NCBI GenBank assembly: GCA_029287755.1
Contig: JARFQM010000323.1
Location: 1-5,316 of the forward strand
DNA length: 5,316 nucleotides
Reading direction: 5' to 3'
Source: Desulfofustis sp.
Lineage (GTDB): Bacteria > Desulfobacterota > Desulfobulbia > Desulfobulbales > Desulfocapsaceae
Shown here: one piece after another, positions 1-5,316 of the stretch
Numbering within the stretch: the first letter of the stretch is position 1
Layout of the letters: every line of letters starts with the position of its first letter
The notes under the pieces: model-generated
What the model was told of the DNA's origin: nothing
Databases searched by the model: none
The model's input: only the letters and a program-made list of their open reading frames with translations
Made by a program: the position numbers and the translations under genes

Positions 1-14
1 CCATGGTTTTCTAA
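1..14 (+). CDS. possible 3' end of the preceding dsr gene (dsrK expected)
   Basis: The first bases can be read as the codons ATG GTT TTC followed by a TAA stop at 12-14, placing a gene end 29 bases before dsrJ. In the usual dsrMKJOP order the gene before dsrJ is dsrK, the cytoplasmic HdrD-like Fe-S subunit thought to act on the DsrC trisulfide. Three codons cannot identify a protein, so this rests only on gene order and on the dsrJ ribosome binding site lying just after the stop. Another frame that is open from base 1 and ends at 49-51 inside dsrJ is also possible. Confidence 0.25.
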
Positions 15-43
15 CCCTGACCGGAATAGAGGAGAAACGAATA

Positions 44-439
44 ATGTATAACAAAGGATTAATAGTTTCGGGACTCGTTATTTTCGTCCTGTTAGTGACG
101 TTTCCCATCTGGTTCAACGGTTTGGATGCCGGCCCGCTGCCGAAACCCGAACTGCCGCCCAATGGGACCAAAGAATGCGTAGCGCCGGCAGCAGAGATGC
201 GTGACAGTCATATGCAGCTGCTCAATGAATGGCGTGATGATGTCATCCGTAACTCAAGCCGCGAAAAGATTGTCGTGGCCGGGGTGGAATACGGCAAGGG
301 GCTGCAGCTGGCCTGTATGCAATGTCATTCCAACAAAGAGAAATTCTGCGATTCCTGCCACGATTACACGGCAGTACAGCCGACCTGCTGGGAGTGTCAC
401 ATCACCCCGGAAGAGGCAGCGAAAAAGGAGGCACAATGA
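44..439 (+). CDS. dsrJ: DsrJ, membrane-anchored triheme cytochrome c of the DsrMKJOP complex
   Basis: This 131-residue protein is the periplasmic cytochrome subunit of DsrMKJOP, the membrane complex that exchanges electrons between quinone/periplasm and the DsrC cycle in dissimilatory sulfur metabolism. It has an N-terminal hydrophobic helix at about residues 5-23 that looks like an uncleaved anchor. Three CXXCH haem c sites follow: C91-C94-H95, C102-C105-H106 and C115-C118-H119. Ahead of them is the DsrJ-type segment with C45, M52, H56 and M57; in the studied Allochromatium protein a cysteine in this region is a distal ligand of one haem, giving unusual His/Cys coordination, and C45 is the likely counterpart. 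The start is supported by AGAGGAG at 28-34, nine bases before the ATG. The stop overlaps the start of dsrO, which implies translational coupling. Length and motifs fit the family; no damage is seen. Confidence 0.95.
   Translation: MYNKGLIVSGLVIFVLLVTFPIWFNGLDAGPLPKPELPPNGTKECVAPAAEMRDSHMQLLNEWRDDVIRNSSREKIVVAGVEYGKGLQLACMQCHSNKEKFCDSCHDYTAVQPTCWECHITPEEAAKKEAQ
425..431 (+). promoter_or_regulatory. ribosome binding site of dsrO, inside the end of dsrJ
   Basis: AAGGAGG is a near-perfect Shine-Dalgarno sequence lying within the last codons of dsrJ. It decides the dsrO start. Two adjacent in-frame ATGs follow, at 436 (4-base spacing) and 439 (7-base spacing). The 439 start has the better spacing, and the two would differ by only one methionine. 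A far upstream in-frame ATG at 322 would add 39 residues in front of the Tat signal and is not credible. Confidence 0.75.
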
Positions 440-1269
440 TGGATAACAAGAGAAGAAAATTCCTGAAGATGGCCGGCGCCACAGTACTTGCCGGCATCAG
501 CGCCCCCGCGATTGTCAAGCTGTCCTCCAACACCGCCGTGGCGGCCGGTGACGGCGGCCATGAGGCGCCTGCCGCAGCCCATGGGGCGACAGATACCCAC
601 GAGGAGGAACAGAGTTCCGGAGTAAGGCTCGGCATGGTTATTGACATGCGTAAATTCTACCAGAATCAGGGCATGCTCGACGAGGCCATTGCCGCCTGCA
701 TAAAAGTGCACAACGTGCCCCAGATTCCCGATCCGAAAAGTGAAATCAAGTGGATCTGGAAGACCGGATTCGGCAATGTTTTCCCCGAGCAGAGCCAGAA
801 ACTGCGTTCCGAAAAGGTCAAGGACAACGAGTTCCCGGCCCTCTGCAATCATTGCGACAACCCGTCTTGCGTCAAGGCCTGCCCGACCAAGGCGACCTTC
901 GTCGTTGAGAAAAACGGCATCGTGGCCATGGACTTTCACCGCTGCATCGGCTGCCGCTTCTGCATGGCCGCCTGTCCCTATGGTGCAAGGAGCTTCAACT
1001 GGCAGGATCCGCGTCCGTTCATCAAAGAGTACAACGTCAATTTCCCCACCCGAGGCCGGGGCGTCGTTGAGAAGTGCAATTTCTGCGGCGAGCGGCTGGC
1101 ACTGGGACTCGAACCCGCCTGCGTGGAGGTCTGCAAAGGCACTGGGGCAATGGTTTTTGGCGATCTCAATGACCCCCATTCGGAAATCAGGAAGGTGCTT
1201 GACCAGGAGTTCACCATTCAACGTAAACCAGCTGCCGGGACCATACCGTCAGTCTTCTACATAGTGTGA
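439..1269 (+). CDS. dsrO: DsrO, Tat-exported ferredoxin-like Fe-S subunit of the DsrMKJOP complex
   Basis: This 276-residue periplasmic electron carrier probably sits between the quinone-interacting DsrP and the cytochrome DsrJ. A twin-arginine signal starts it: R5-R6-K-F-L-K, then a hydrophobic stretch and a likely cleavage site near residues 35-36 (AVA). An Ala/His/Glu-rich linker follows (about 37-62). Cysteine groups typical of the HybA/NrfC/DsrO family are C136-C139-C144-C148, C169-C172-C175-C179 (CIGCRFC..) and C213-C216-C228-C232, enough for three [4Fe-4S] clusters by the usual ligand exchange. In relatives such as NrfC another CXXCXXCXXXC lies just after the GMV motif; here that region (about 67-93) keeps only C87, so a fourth cluster looks absent. 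The gene overlaps dsrJ by 1 base (or 4 if ATG 436 is used) and is followed 7 bases later by dsrP. Confidence 0.93.
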   Translation: MDNKRRKFLKMAGATVLAGISAPAIVKLSSNTAVAAGDGGHEAPAAAHGATDTHEEEQSSGVRLGMVIDMRKFYQNQGMLDEAIAACIKVHNVPQIPDPKSEIKWIWKTGFGNVFPEQSQKLRSEKVKDNEFPALCNHCDNPSCVKACPTKATFVVEKNGIVAMDFHRCIGCRFCMAACPYGARSFNWQDPRPFIKEYNVNFPTRGRGVVEKCNFCGERLALGLEPACVEVCKGTGAMVFGDLNDPHSEIRKVLDQEFTIQRKPAAGTIPSVFYIV

Positions 1270-1276
1270 GGTTGCC

Positions 1277-2452
1277 ATGATTGAAAAAACACTTAAAGGA
1301 AAACCGGCCTACTGGATTTGGCTCGGCATTCTGGCCTCCCTGATCGCCATCGGCTGGGCCTGTTATTTCAGGCAGTACAGCTTCGGCCTGGGGCTTACCG
1401 GCATGAGCCGGGACGTCTCCTGGGGACTCTATATCTCCCAGTTCACCTTCCTGGTAGGCGTCGCGGCCGGTGGACTGATGCTGGTGCTGCCCTACTATAT
1501 CCATGACTACAAGGCCTTCGGCCGGATCACCATCCTCGGTGAGTTCCTGGCCATTGCGGCCCTGGTGATGTGCCTGATGTTCATTATGGCCGACCTCGGT
1601 CAGCCGCTGCGCGGTTTGAATGTGCTCTTCTACCCGACACCTCACTCCATGCTGTTCTGGGATATGTGCGTGCTCTGGGGCTACCTGCTGCTGAACCTGC
1701 TGTGCGGCTGGGTAATTCTTACCGCCGAACGCAAGCAGGTACCGCCTCCGAAGTGGGTCTACCCTTTCATATACATCTCCCTGCCCTTCGCAGTTTCGAT
1801 CCATACGGTCACCGCGATGCTTTACTGCGGTTTGCCGGGCCGCCATTTCTGGCTGTCGGCGATCGTGGCGCCGCGGTTTCTGGCCTCAGCCTTTGCCGCT
1901 GGTCCCTCGCTTATCCTCATCGCCTGCATGGTCATGAAAAAGTTCGCCAATTTTGACGCGGGCAAAGAAGCGGTTCAAAAGCTGACCACCATCATCATGT
2001 ACGCGGTGATCATCAACACGTTCTTTTTCCTGCTCGAGTTCTTCGTCGGCTACTATTCAGAGGTACCCGGCCACATGCACAGCCTCGAGTATCTGTTCTT
2101 CGGGCTTGAGCATCACGGCGAGGTCTACAACAACCTGGTGCCCTTCATGTGGGGTGCAACCCTCCTCAATTTCGGCGGCCTGGGCATACTTGCCTACATG
2201 AAAATCGCCAAGGTGTTCGACTACAGGCTGGTGGGCACGGCGGCGGTCATGATTTTCCTGGCCCGGTGGTCCGATAAGGGGCTCGGTGTTGTTTTTGCCG
2301 GTTTCGTGCCGAATCCGCTGGAACAGGTGACCGAATATTATCCAACCATGAATGAGATCGGTATCACCATCGGCGTCTGGGCCACCGGCTTCCTTCTGCT
2401 GACCCTGCTCTACAAAATAGCCCTCGGGGTCGAGGAAGAAGTGGAACACTGA
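1277..2452 (+). CDS. dsrP: DsrP, NrfD/PsrC-like integral membrane subunit of the DsrMKJOP complex
   Basis: This 391-residue protein is the membrane subunit expected to exchange electrons with the quinone pool and pass them to or from DsrO. About ten hydrophobic segments can be seen, roughly at residues 11-30, 51-75, 85-106, 126-149, 161-183, 192-219, 236-259, 288-308, 317-343 and 362-385. NrfD-family landmarks are GMSRDVSWGLYI (42-53), VGVAAGG (60-66), SIHTVTA (174-180) and the APRFLASAFAAGP stretch (198-210). Length and topology fit DsrP rather than the shorter, eight-helix NrfD/PsrC types. It starts 7 bases after dsrO with a modest GAGG (1268-1271) as ribosome binding site overlapping the dsrO stop, so coupled translation is likely. 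It is the last gene before a strong terminator. No cofactor-binding cysteine pattern is seen, as expected for this family. Confidence 0.94.
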   Translation: MIEKTLKGKPAYWIWLGILASLIAIGWACYFRQYSFGLGLTGMSRDVSWGLYISQFTFLVGVAAGGLMLVLPYYIHDYKAFGRITILGEFLAIAALVMCLMFIMADLGQPLRGLNVLFYPTPHSMLFWDMCVLWGYLLLNLLCGWVILTAERKQVPPPKWVYPFIYISLPFAVSIHTVTAMLYCGLPGRHFWLSAIVAPRFLASAFAAGPSLILIACMVMKKFANFDAGKEAVQKLTTIIMYAVIINTFFFLLEFFVGYYSEVPGHMHSLEYLFFGLEHHGEVYNNLVPFMWGATLLNFGGLGILAYMKIAKVFDYRLVGTAAVMIFLARWSDKGLGVVFAGFVPNPLEQVTEYYPTMNEIGITIGVWATGFLLLTLLYKIALGVEEEVEH

Positions 2453-2482
2453 CGGAATCGTTCGATTTACTTAACTCTACGG

Positions 2483-2517
2483 GCCCCTGGCTGCAGCAGC
2501 AGCCAGGGGCTTTTTTT
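2483..2517 (+). terminator. Rho-independent terminator of the dsr operon
   Basis: A perfect 12-bp inverted repeat (2483-2494 with 2499-2510, arm GCCCCTGGCTGC) closes on the 4-base loop AGCA and is followed at once by seven T (2511-2517). It lies 30 bases after the dsrP stop. The T tract is only on the + side, so it should act on the dsr transcript; on the - strand the hairpin is not followed by a U run, so it would at best be a 3'-end stabilising hairpin for the convergent prepilin peptidase mRNA. The rest of the 2453-2543 gap shows nothing else. Confidence 0.95.
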
Positions 2518-2543
2518 ATGGGTGCAGGCATTGAGTGGATGAA

Positions 2544-3332
2544 CTATCTGAACAGATCAAGATAGAGAGAGAACAACTGCTGGACCTGGGGTCGGAAGAA
2601 CAGGTAAAAAAGGCCGGAAACGGCCAGAAACGGTCCGAAAGGAATACGGGTGGCGCCCCCTTTTTTCTGGCTGCGCATGGCGAACAAGCCAGCGACGGTG
2701 CCGGTGACCGAACTGGCAAAAATGATAAAGAGCAGTGACTGCCAGCCCAGAAACGCCCCCAGCATGGCCAGCAGTTTGATGTCGCCCCCGCCAAGCCCCT
2801 CCTGCCTCCTGAGCAGATAATAGGAGTAGGAGACGGCGTAGAAGATCCCGCCTCCGGCCAGCAGGCCGATCAGCGACTCCTGCCAGGTAACGAAGAAGGA
2901 GACAAAAGAGAAGGCAAAGCCGAAAATGATGCCGGGCAGACTGATGACATCAGGTATTATCTGGTGATGAAGATCGATCCATATTATAGTGACCAGGGCG
3001 GCGCAGAAGAGAAAGAATCCAAGGGCCGTCAGGCTCAATCCGAAGTTGGCGATCACGGCGACCGCCAGCAGCCCGGTCAGCAGTTCGACGATGGGGTACT
3101 GAGGTGAAATGCTCACCTTGCAGTGACTGCATTTTCCGCCCAGCACCAGGTAGCTCAGAATCGGGATATTTTCATACCAGCTTAGAGATTTTTTACATTT
3201 CGGGCAGTGGGACGACGGAAAGACGATCGAAGTACCGGGATCAGGAAGCCTGAGAATGACCACGTTGAGAAAACTGCCGATGATGGTCCCGAAGAGGAAC
3301 GCCGCTGCAAGAAGAAACAATGATATCTGCAT
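2544..3332 (-). CDS. pilD: prepilin peptidase / N-methyltransferase (type IV prepilin leader peptidase, PilD/GspO family)
   Basis: This 262-residue inner-membrane aspartic protease should cleave the short leader of type IV prepilins or type II secretion pseudopilins and methylate the new N-terminus. The N-terminal helix carries the family motif GSFLNVVILRLP (19-30). A cytoplasmic zinc-type domain follows with C43-X2-C46 and C68-X2-C71, enclosing SWYENIPILSYL (51-62) and followed by PIVELLTG (80-87). The two catalytic aspartates are D120, in IDLHHQIIPD (119-128), and D184, in GGGDIK (181-186). Further hydrophobic helices fill about 88-118, 129-149, 153-173, 186-217 and 232-247. It is complete and the usual length. 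The ATG at 3332 has no clear Shine-Dalgarno sequence, but a TAG ten bases upstream in frame excludes a longer start. It converges on the dsr operon and diverges from pyrK; no pilin or secretion gene is adjacent, so its substrates are elsewhere in the genome. Confidence 0.95.
   Translation of the reverse strand: MQISLFLLAAAFLFGTIIGSFLNVVILRLPDPGTSIVFPSSHCPKCKKSLSWYENIPILSYLVLGGKCSHCKVSISPQYPIVELLTGLLAVAVIANFGLSLTALGFFLFCAALVTIIWIDLHHQIIPDVISLPGIIFGFAFSFVSFFVTWQESLIGLLAGGGIFYAVSYSYYLLRRQEGLGGGDIKLLAMLGAFLGWQSLLFIIFASSVTGTVAGLFAMRSQKKGGATRIPFGPFLAVSGLFYLFFRPQVQQLFSLYLDLFR
2606..2625 (-). other. terminator-like hairpin inside the prepilin peptidase gene
   Basis: Read on the - strand, GGCCG TTTC CGGCC (2625-2612) is directly followed by six T (2611-2606). 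This is the layout of a short intrinsic terminator, placed about 60 bases before the stop codon and coding for residues 236-243 or so. The stem is only 5 bp, though all G/C, and each base is also explained by ordinary codons (GTT TCC GGC CTT TTT). It may cause some early termination or pausing, or it may be chance. Confidence 0.25.
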
Positions 3333-3384
3333 AAACCCGGTCTAACTGCACGCTTAAATGGAATAACTTTTCTATCGATTCATT
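3333..3384. promoter_or_regulatory. divergent intergenic region between prepilin peptidase and pyrK
   Basis: These 52 bases are the only space for signals serving both genes. The best promoter-like match is on the - strand, just past the gap: CATAAT (3387-3382, five of six to TATAAT) with a weak TTGCTT (3409-3404) 16 bases upstream, which would start the prepilin peptidase mRNA near 3375 and overlaps the pyrK start codon. No convincing + strand -35/-10 pair was found; TTAAAT at 3354-3359 is a weak -10 candidate with no good partner. Neither gene has a clear Shine-Dalgarno sequence here. Confidence 0.35.
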
Positions 3385-4173
3385 ATGTCGCAACACCAGG
3401 AAAAAGCAAGGATTATCCGATTTGAGCAGCTCTCGGAACTGAACGTCAGAATAACGCTGGAAGCCCCATTGATCGCCGCCTCGGCGGAGGCTGGTCAATT
3501 CGTCATGATCAAGACAGGAAACGGCCAGGACCCGCTGCTCCGGCGCCCCTTCTCTCTGCATCAGACGAGCAGTAGCGGGCAGATTCAGATCTATTTTAAA
3601 AATGTCGGCAGGGGGACGAATATTCTGGCGCACGCCAAGGTTGGAGAATTCCTGGATGTCTTTGGTCCTCTGGGGAGAGGGTTCAGCATCGCCGACGACA
3701 GGCCCGCCTGTTTGATAGGAGGAGGCCTGGGCATTGCCCCGATGCTTTTTCTGGCAAAAATTATCAGCTCTTTGAGCCGGGATCACAGCCGGGACCTGAT
3801 CATTCTGGGCGGCAGGACCCGGGAGGACGTGGAACCGCTGGTGGAAGATTTCAAGCAGTTCGGGCTGGCCCTGCACTGTGCCACCGATGACGGTTCCTAT
3901 GGTATCAGGGGCTTCGTCACCGATGTTTTGCGTTCCGAGCAATTGGCGACCAATACCCGGATTTACGGCTGCGGTCCGGACAACATGCTCGAGGTTCTGC
4001 ACCGCTTCAGCACGGAGAAAAATCTGGACTGCCAGGTTTCGGTGGAGAGCGTCATGGCCTGCGGCATGGGCGCCTGTCTGGGATGCAACCTTGAGTCCAG
4101 CGACGGCAGCTACGTGCATGTCTGCATCGACGGTCCGGTATTCAATACGGGGGATCTGGCATGGAATTCGTAA
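3385..4173 (+). CDS. pyrK: PyrK, electron-transfer subunit of class 1B dihydroorotate dehydrogenase
   Basis: This 262-residue flavoprotein passes electrons from dihydroorotate oxidised at PyrD to NAD+, using FAD and a [2Fe-2S] cluster, in de novo pyrimidine synthesis in the cytosol. The FAD-binding barrel shows RRPFSL (53-58) and GRGT (75-78). The nucleotide-binding half shows GGGLGIAP (112-119) and YGCGP (194-198). The C-terminus has the PyrK-type cluster site C226-X4-C231-X2-C234-X12-C247, within ACGMGACLGC. The next gene, overlapping by 13 bases, is the catalytic partner PyrD, which settles the choice between PyrK and related reductase subunits such as the sulfide dehydrogenase/NfnA type. 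The ATG at 3385 has no clear ribosome binding site; a TAA at 3364-3366 in frame limits any longer start. Confidence 0.94.
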   Translation: MSQHQEKARIIRFEQLSELNVRITLEAPLIAASAEAGQFVMIKTGNGQDPLLRRPFSLHQTSSSGQIQIYFKNVGRGTNILAHAKVGEFLDVFGPLGRGFSIADDRPACLIGGGLGIAPMLFLAKIISSLSRDHSRDLIILGGRTREDVEPLVEDFKQFGLALHCATDDGSYGIRGFVTDVLRSEQLATNTRIYGCGPDNMLEVLHRFSTEKNLDCQVSVESVMACGMGACLGCNLESSDGSYVHVCIDGPVFNTGDLAWNS

Positions 4174-5099
4174 AAGATCACGATCCCTACCCGGATCTCA
4201 GGGTAAACATTGGTTCTCTGGAACTGCAGAATCCGGTCATGACCGCTTCGGGCACCTTTGGTTATGCCCGTGAATTTGAGGACTTGGTCAACCTGCATCG
4301 GCTCGGCGGCATCATCGTCAAGGGCATATCGCTGGAGCCGCGGGCAGGCAACCCTCCCCAGCGCATCGTTGAGACGCCATGCGGGATGCTCAACGCCATC
4401 GGCCTGCAGAATGTCGGAGTGGAGCGTTTCATCGCCGAAAAGATGCTCTATCTGAAAGGCATCGGTGTACCGGTGATTGTCAATGTCCTGGGTGACACGG
4501 TCGAGGAATATCGGCAACTCACCCAACGTCTGCGTGGAGTCGAGGGCATTGCCGCGCTTGAAGTCAACATCTCCTGCCCCAATGTAAAAAAGGGCGGCGT
4601 GGCTTTCGGCACGGTGCCGTCGATGGCAGCAACGGTTACCGAGGCGGTGAAAAAAGCGGCGGATGTCCCGGTTATGGTGAAACTTTCGCCCAATGTTGCC
4701 GATATTGTCGAGATGGCCAAAGCCGTTGAAGCGGGCGGAGCCGACTCGATTTCCCTGGTCAACACGCTGATCGGGATGGCCATTGATCTGAAGCGCAGAA
4801 AACCGGTGCTGGCCAATGTCATCGGCGGCCTGTCGGGACCGGCGATAAAACCGGTTGCCCTGCGCATGGTCTACCAGGCGGCCGGTGCGGTCAAGATCCC
4901 GGTTATTGGCATCGGCGGTATAGAAAATACCGAGGATGCGCTGGAATTCATTTTGGCCGGGGCTACTGCTGTGCAGATTGGAACCGCCAATTTCATCAAC
5001 CCCCGGGTCAGTGAGGAAGTGGTGGAAGGCATCGGAGATTATGTGAAAGCCAATCAACTGAAGTCGATTAGGGATTTGATCGGCGCTCTGGAGGCCTGA
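4161..5099 (+). CDS. pyrD: PyrD, catalytic subunit of NAD-dependent (class 1B) dihydroorotate dehydrogenase
   Basis: This 312-residue FMN enzyme oxidises dihydroorotate to orotate, the fourth step of pyrimidine synthesis. Landmarks in order are ASGTFGY (29-35), VKGIS (53-57), GNPPQR (63-68), ETPCGMLNAIGLQN (71-84), VNISCPN (135-141), KLSPN (174-178), SLVNT (198-202), GGLSGPAIKP (222-231), GIGGI (250-254) and the FMN phosphate region AVQIGTA (270-276). The catalytic base is a cysteine, C139, as in class 1 enzymes; class 2 (quinone-linked) enzymes have serine there and an N-terminal membrane extension, which is absent. With PyrK in front this is the 1B type. GGGGGA (about 4149-4153) precedes the ATG at a suitable distance. 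The start lies inside pyrK and the stop overlaps the next start, so three genes appear translationally coupled. Confidence 0.96.
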   Translation: MEFVKDHDPYPDLRVNIGSLELQNPVMTASGTFGYAREFEDLVNLHRLGGIIVKGISLEPRAGNPPQRIVETPCGMLNAIGLQNVGVERFIAEKMLYLKGIGVPVIVNVLGDTVEEYRQLTQRLRGVEGIAALEVNISCPNVKKGGVAFGTVPSMAATVTEAVKKAADVPVMVKLSPNVADIVEMAKAVEAGGADSISLVNTLIGMAIDLKRRKPVLANVIGGLSGPAIKPVALRMVYQAAGAVKIPVIGIGGIENTEDALEFILAGATAVQIGTANFINPRVSEEVVEGIGDYVKANQLKSIRDLIGALEA

Positions 5100-5316
5100 T
5101 GGCTCCTCTCATCAGTTTCGTCATCCCGGTCTTCAATGAAGCCCCCCGCGTGGCCGGTCTTCTGGAGGAGCTCCGCCGGCGGTATCCCGACAGCCAGTTG
5201 ATCGTGGTCGACGGGGGCAGCACAGACAAAACCGTGCAAGCAGCGATGCCACACTGTGATCAGCTTCTGCTGGCGGAGTCCGGGCGCGCCCGGCAAATGA
5301 ACCTCGGCGGACGGGT
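5099..5316 (+). CDS. family-2 glycosyltransferase, TIGR04283-like (5' part, cut by window end)
   Basis: Seventy-two codons are open to the window edge. The protein begins with the GT-A fold pattern: a first strand and loop ISFVIPVFNEA (5-15), then LIVVDGGSTDKT (34-45), the nucleotide-sugar-binding DGGSTD segment of family-2 glycosyltransferases. SGRARQMNLGG (61-71) is typical of the TIGR04283 subgroup. That subgroup was named for occurrence near radical SAM/selenodomain proteins, and some members are now annotated as arsenosugar biosynthesis glycosyltransferases; acceptor and sugar here are unknown. The ATG overlaps the pyrD stop (TGATG, sharing base 5099) and has GGAGG at 5090-5094, so it is probably co-translated with pyrD. 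No signal peptide or membrane segment is seen in the part present. Subgroup assignment is from recognition of motifs only. Confidence 0.85.
   Translation, partial: MAPLISFVIPVFNEAPRVAGLLEELRRRYPDSQLIVVDGGSTDKTVQAAMPHCDQLLLAESGRARQMNLGGR

Noticed and set aside
397..1221. Long - strand open frame (274 codons) opposite dsrO, and similar long antisense frames at 3241-4119 and 4110-5057
   Set aside because: They lie opposite confidently identified genes and arise from the GC-rich codon use of the sense strand; their translations show no recognisable domains and are rich in His, Gly and Arg, as expected for shadows.
740..1264. Second + strand frame inside dsrO (174 codons)
   Set aside because: It overlaps the Fe-S coding frame completely and its translation is a Ser/Arg/Ala-rich out-of-frame product.
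2456..2467. Palindrome AATCGTTCGATT after dsrP
   Set aside because: It gives at most a 4-bp hairpin and stands just before the real terminator; no sign of regulatory use.
2617..2646. GAAA recurring every 10 bases (GAAACGGCCA, GAAACGGTCC, GAAAGG)
   Set aside because: It is short, imperfect and inside the prepilin peptidase coding sequence; three units without conservation do not support an operator or repeat array.
3517..3528. GGAAACGGCCAG in pyrK, identical to 2616-2627 in pilD
   Set aside because: A single 12-base match between two coding sequences of similar composition is plausible by chance and has no flanking similarity.
1..5316. CRISPR array, tRNA/rRNA genes, insertion sequences or integration sites
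   Set aside because: No regular repeat-spacer pattern, cloverleaf, transposase or terminal inverted repeats were seen; almost all of the window is explained by the seven identified genes, six of them complete and one cut by the window edge.

Overview
The window reads as ordinary chromosome of an anaerobic, sulfur-metabolising bacterium, most likely a Desulfobacterota (former Deltaproteobacteria) sulfate reducer or sulfur disproportionator. The basis is a dsrJ-dsrO-dsrP gene set, a haem protein and Fe-S protein pair typical of sulfite-reducing organisms, next to an NAD-linked class 1B dihydroorotate dehydrogenase. The genus cannot be fixed from sequence reading alone; a Desulfobulbales-like origin is a guess.

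Bases 1-2517 hold the distal end of a dsrMKJOP operon on the + strand. A possible last few codons of dsrK come first, then dsrJ (triheme cytochrome c), dsrO (Tat-exported Fe-S protein) and dsrP (NrfD-like membrane protein). They are tightly packed: dsrJ and dsrO overlap, and dsrO and dsrP are 7 bases apart. A strong Rho-independent terminator (12-bp perfect stem, 7 T) closes the operon. Together these are the periplasmic and quinone-facing part of the DsrMKJOP complex, which links the membrane quinone pool and periplasm to cytoplasmic DsrC-bound sulfur in dissimilatory sulfur metabolism.

Bases 2544-3332 hold one prepilin peptidase (PilD/GspO type) on the - strand, converging on the dsr operon. 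No pilus or secretion gene is visible beside it. A 52-base gap separates it from the divergent pyrimidine genes; neither gene flanking that gap has a good Shine-Dalgarno sequence.

Bases 3385-5316 hold a + strand cluster: pyrK (FAD/[2Fe-2S] electron-transfer subunit) overlapping pyrD (class 1B catalytic subunit) by 13 bases, then the first 72 codons of a family-2 glycosyltransferase whose start codon overlaps the pyrD stop (TGATG). The glycosyltransferase resembles the TIGR04283 group, which has been associated with radical SAM/selenodomain and arsenosugar-type loci. It is cut by the window edge.

I found no convincing undescribed system here. The points most worth a second look are the degenerate first Fe-S cluster site of DsrO, the candidate cysteine haem ligand in DsrJ, and the identity of whatever follows the glycosyltransferase beyond the window.
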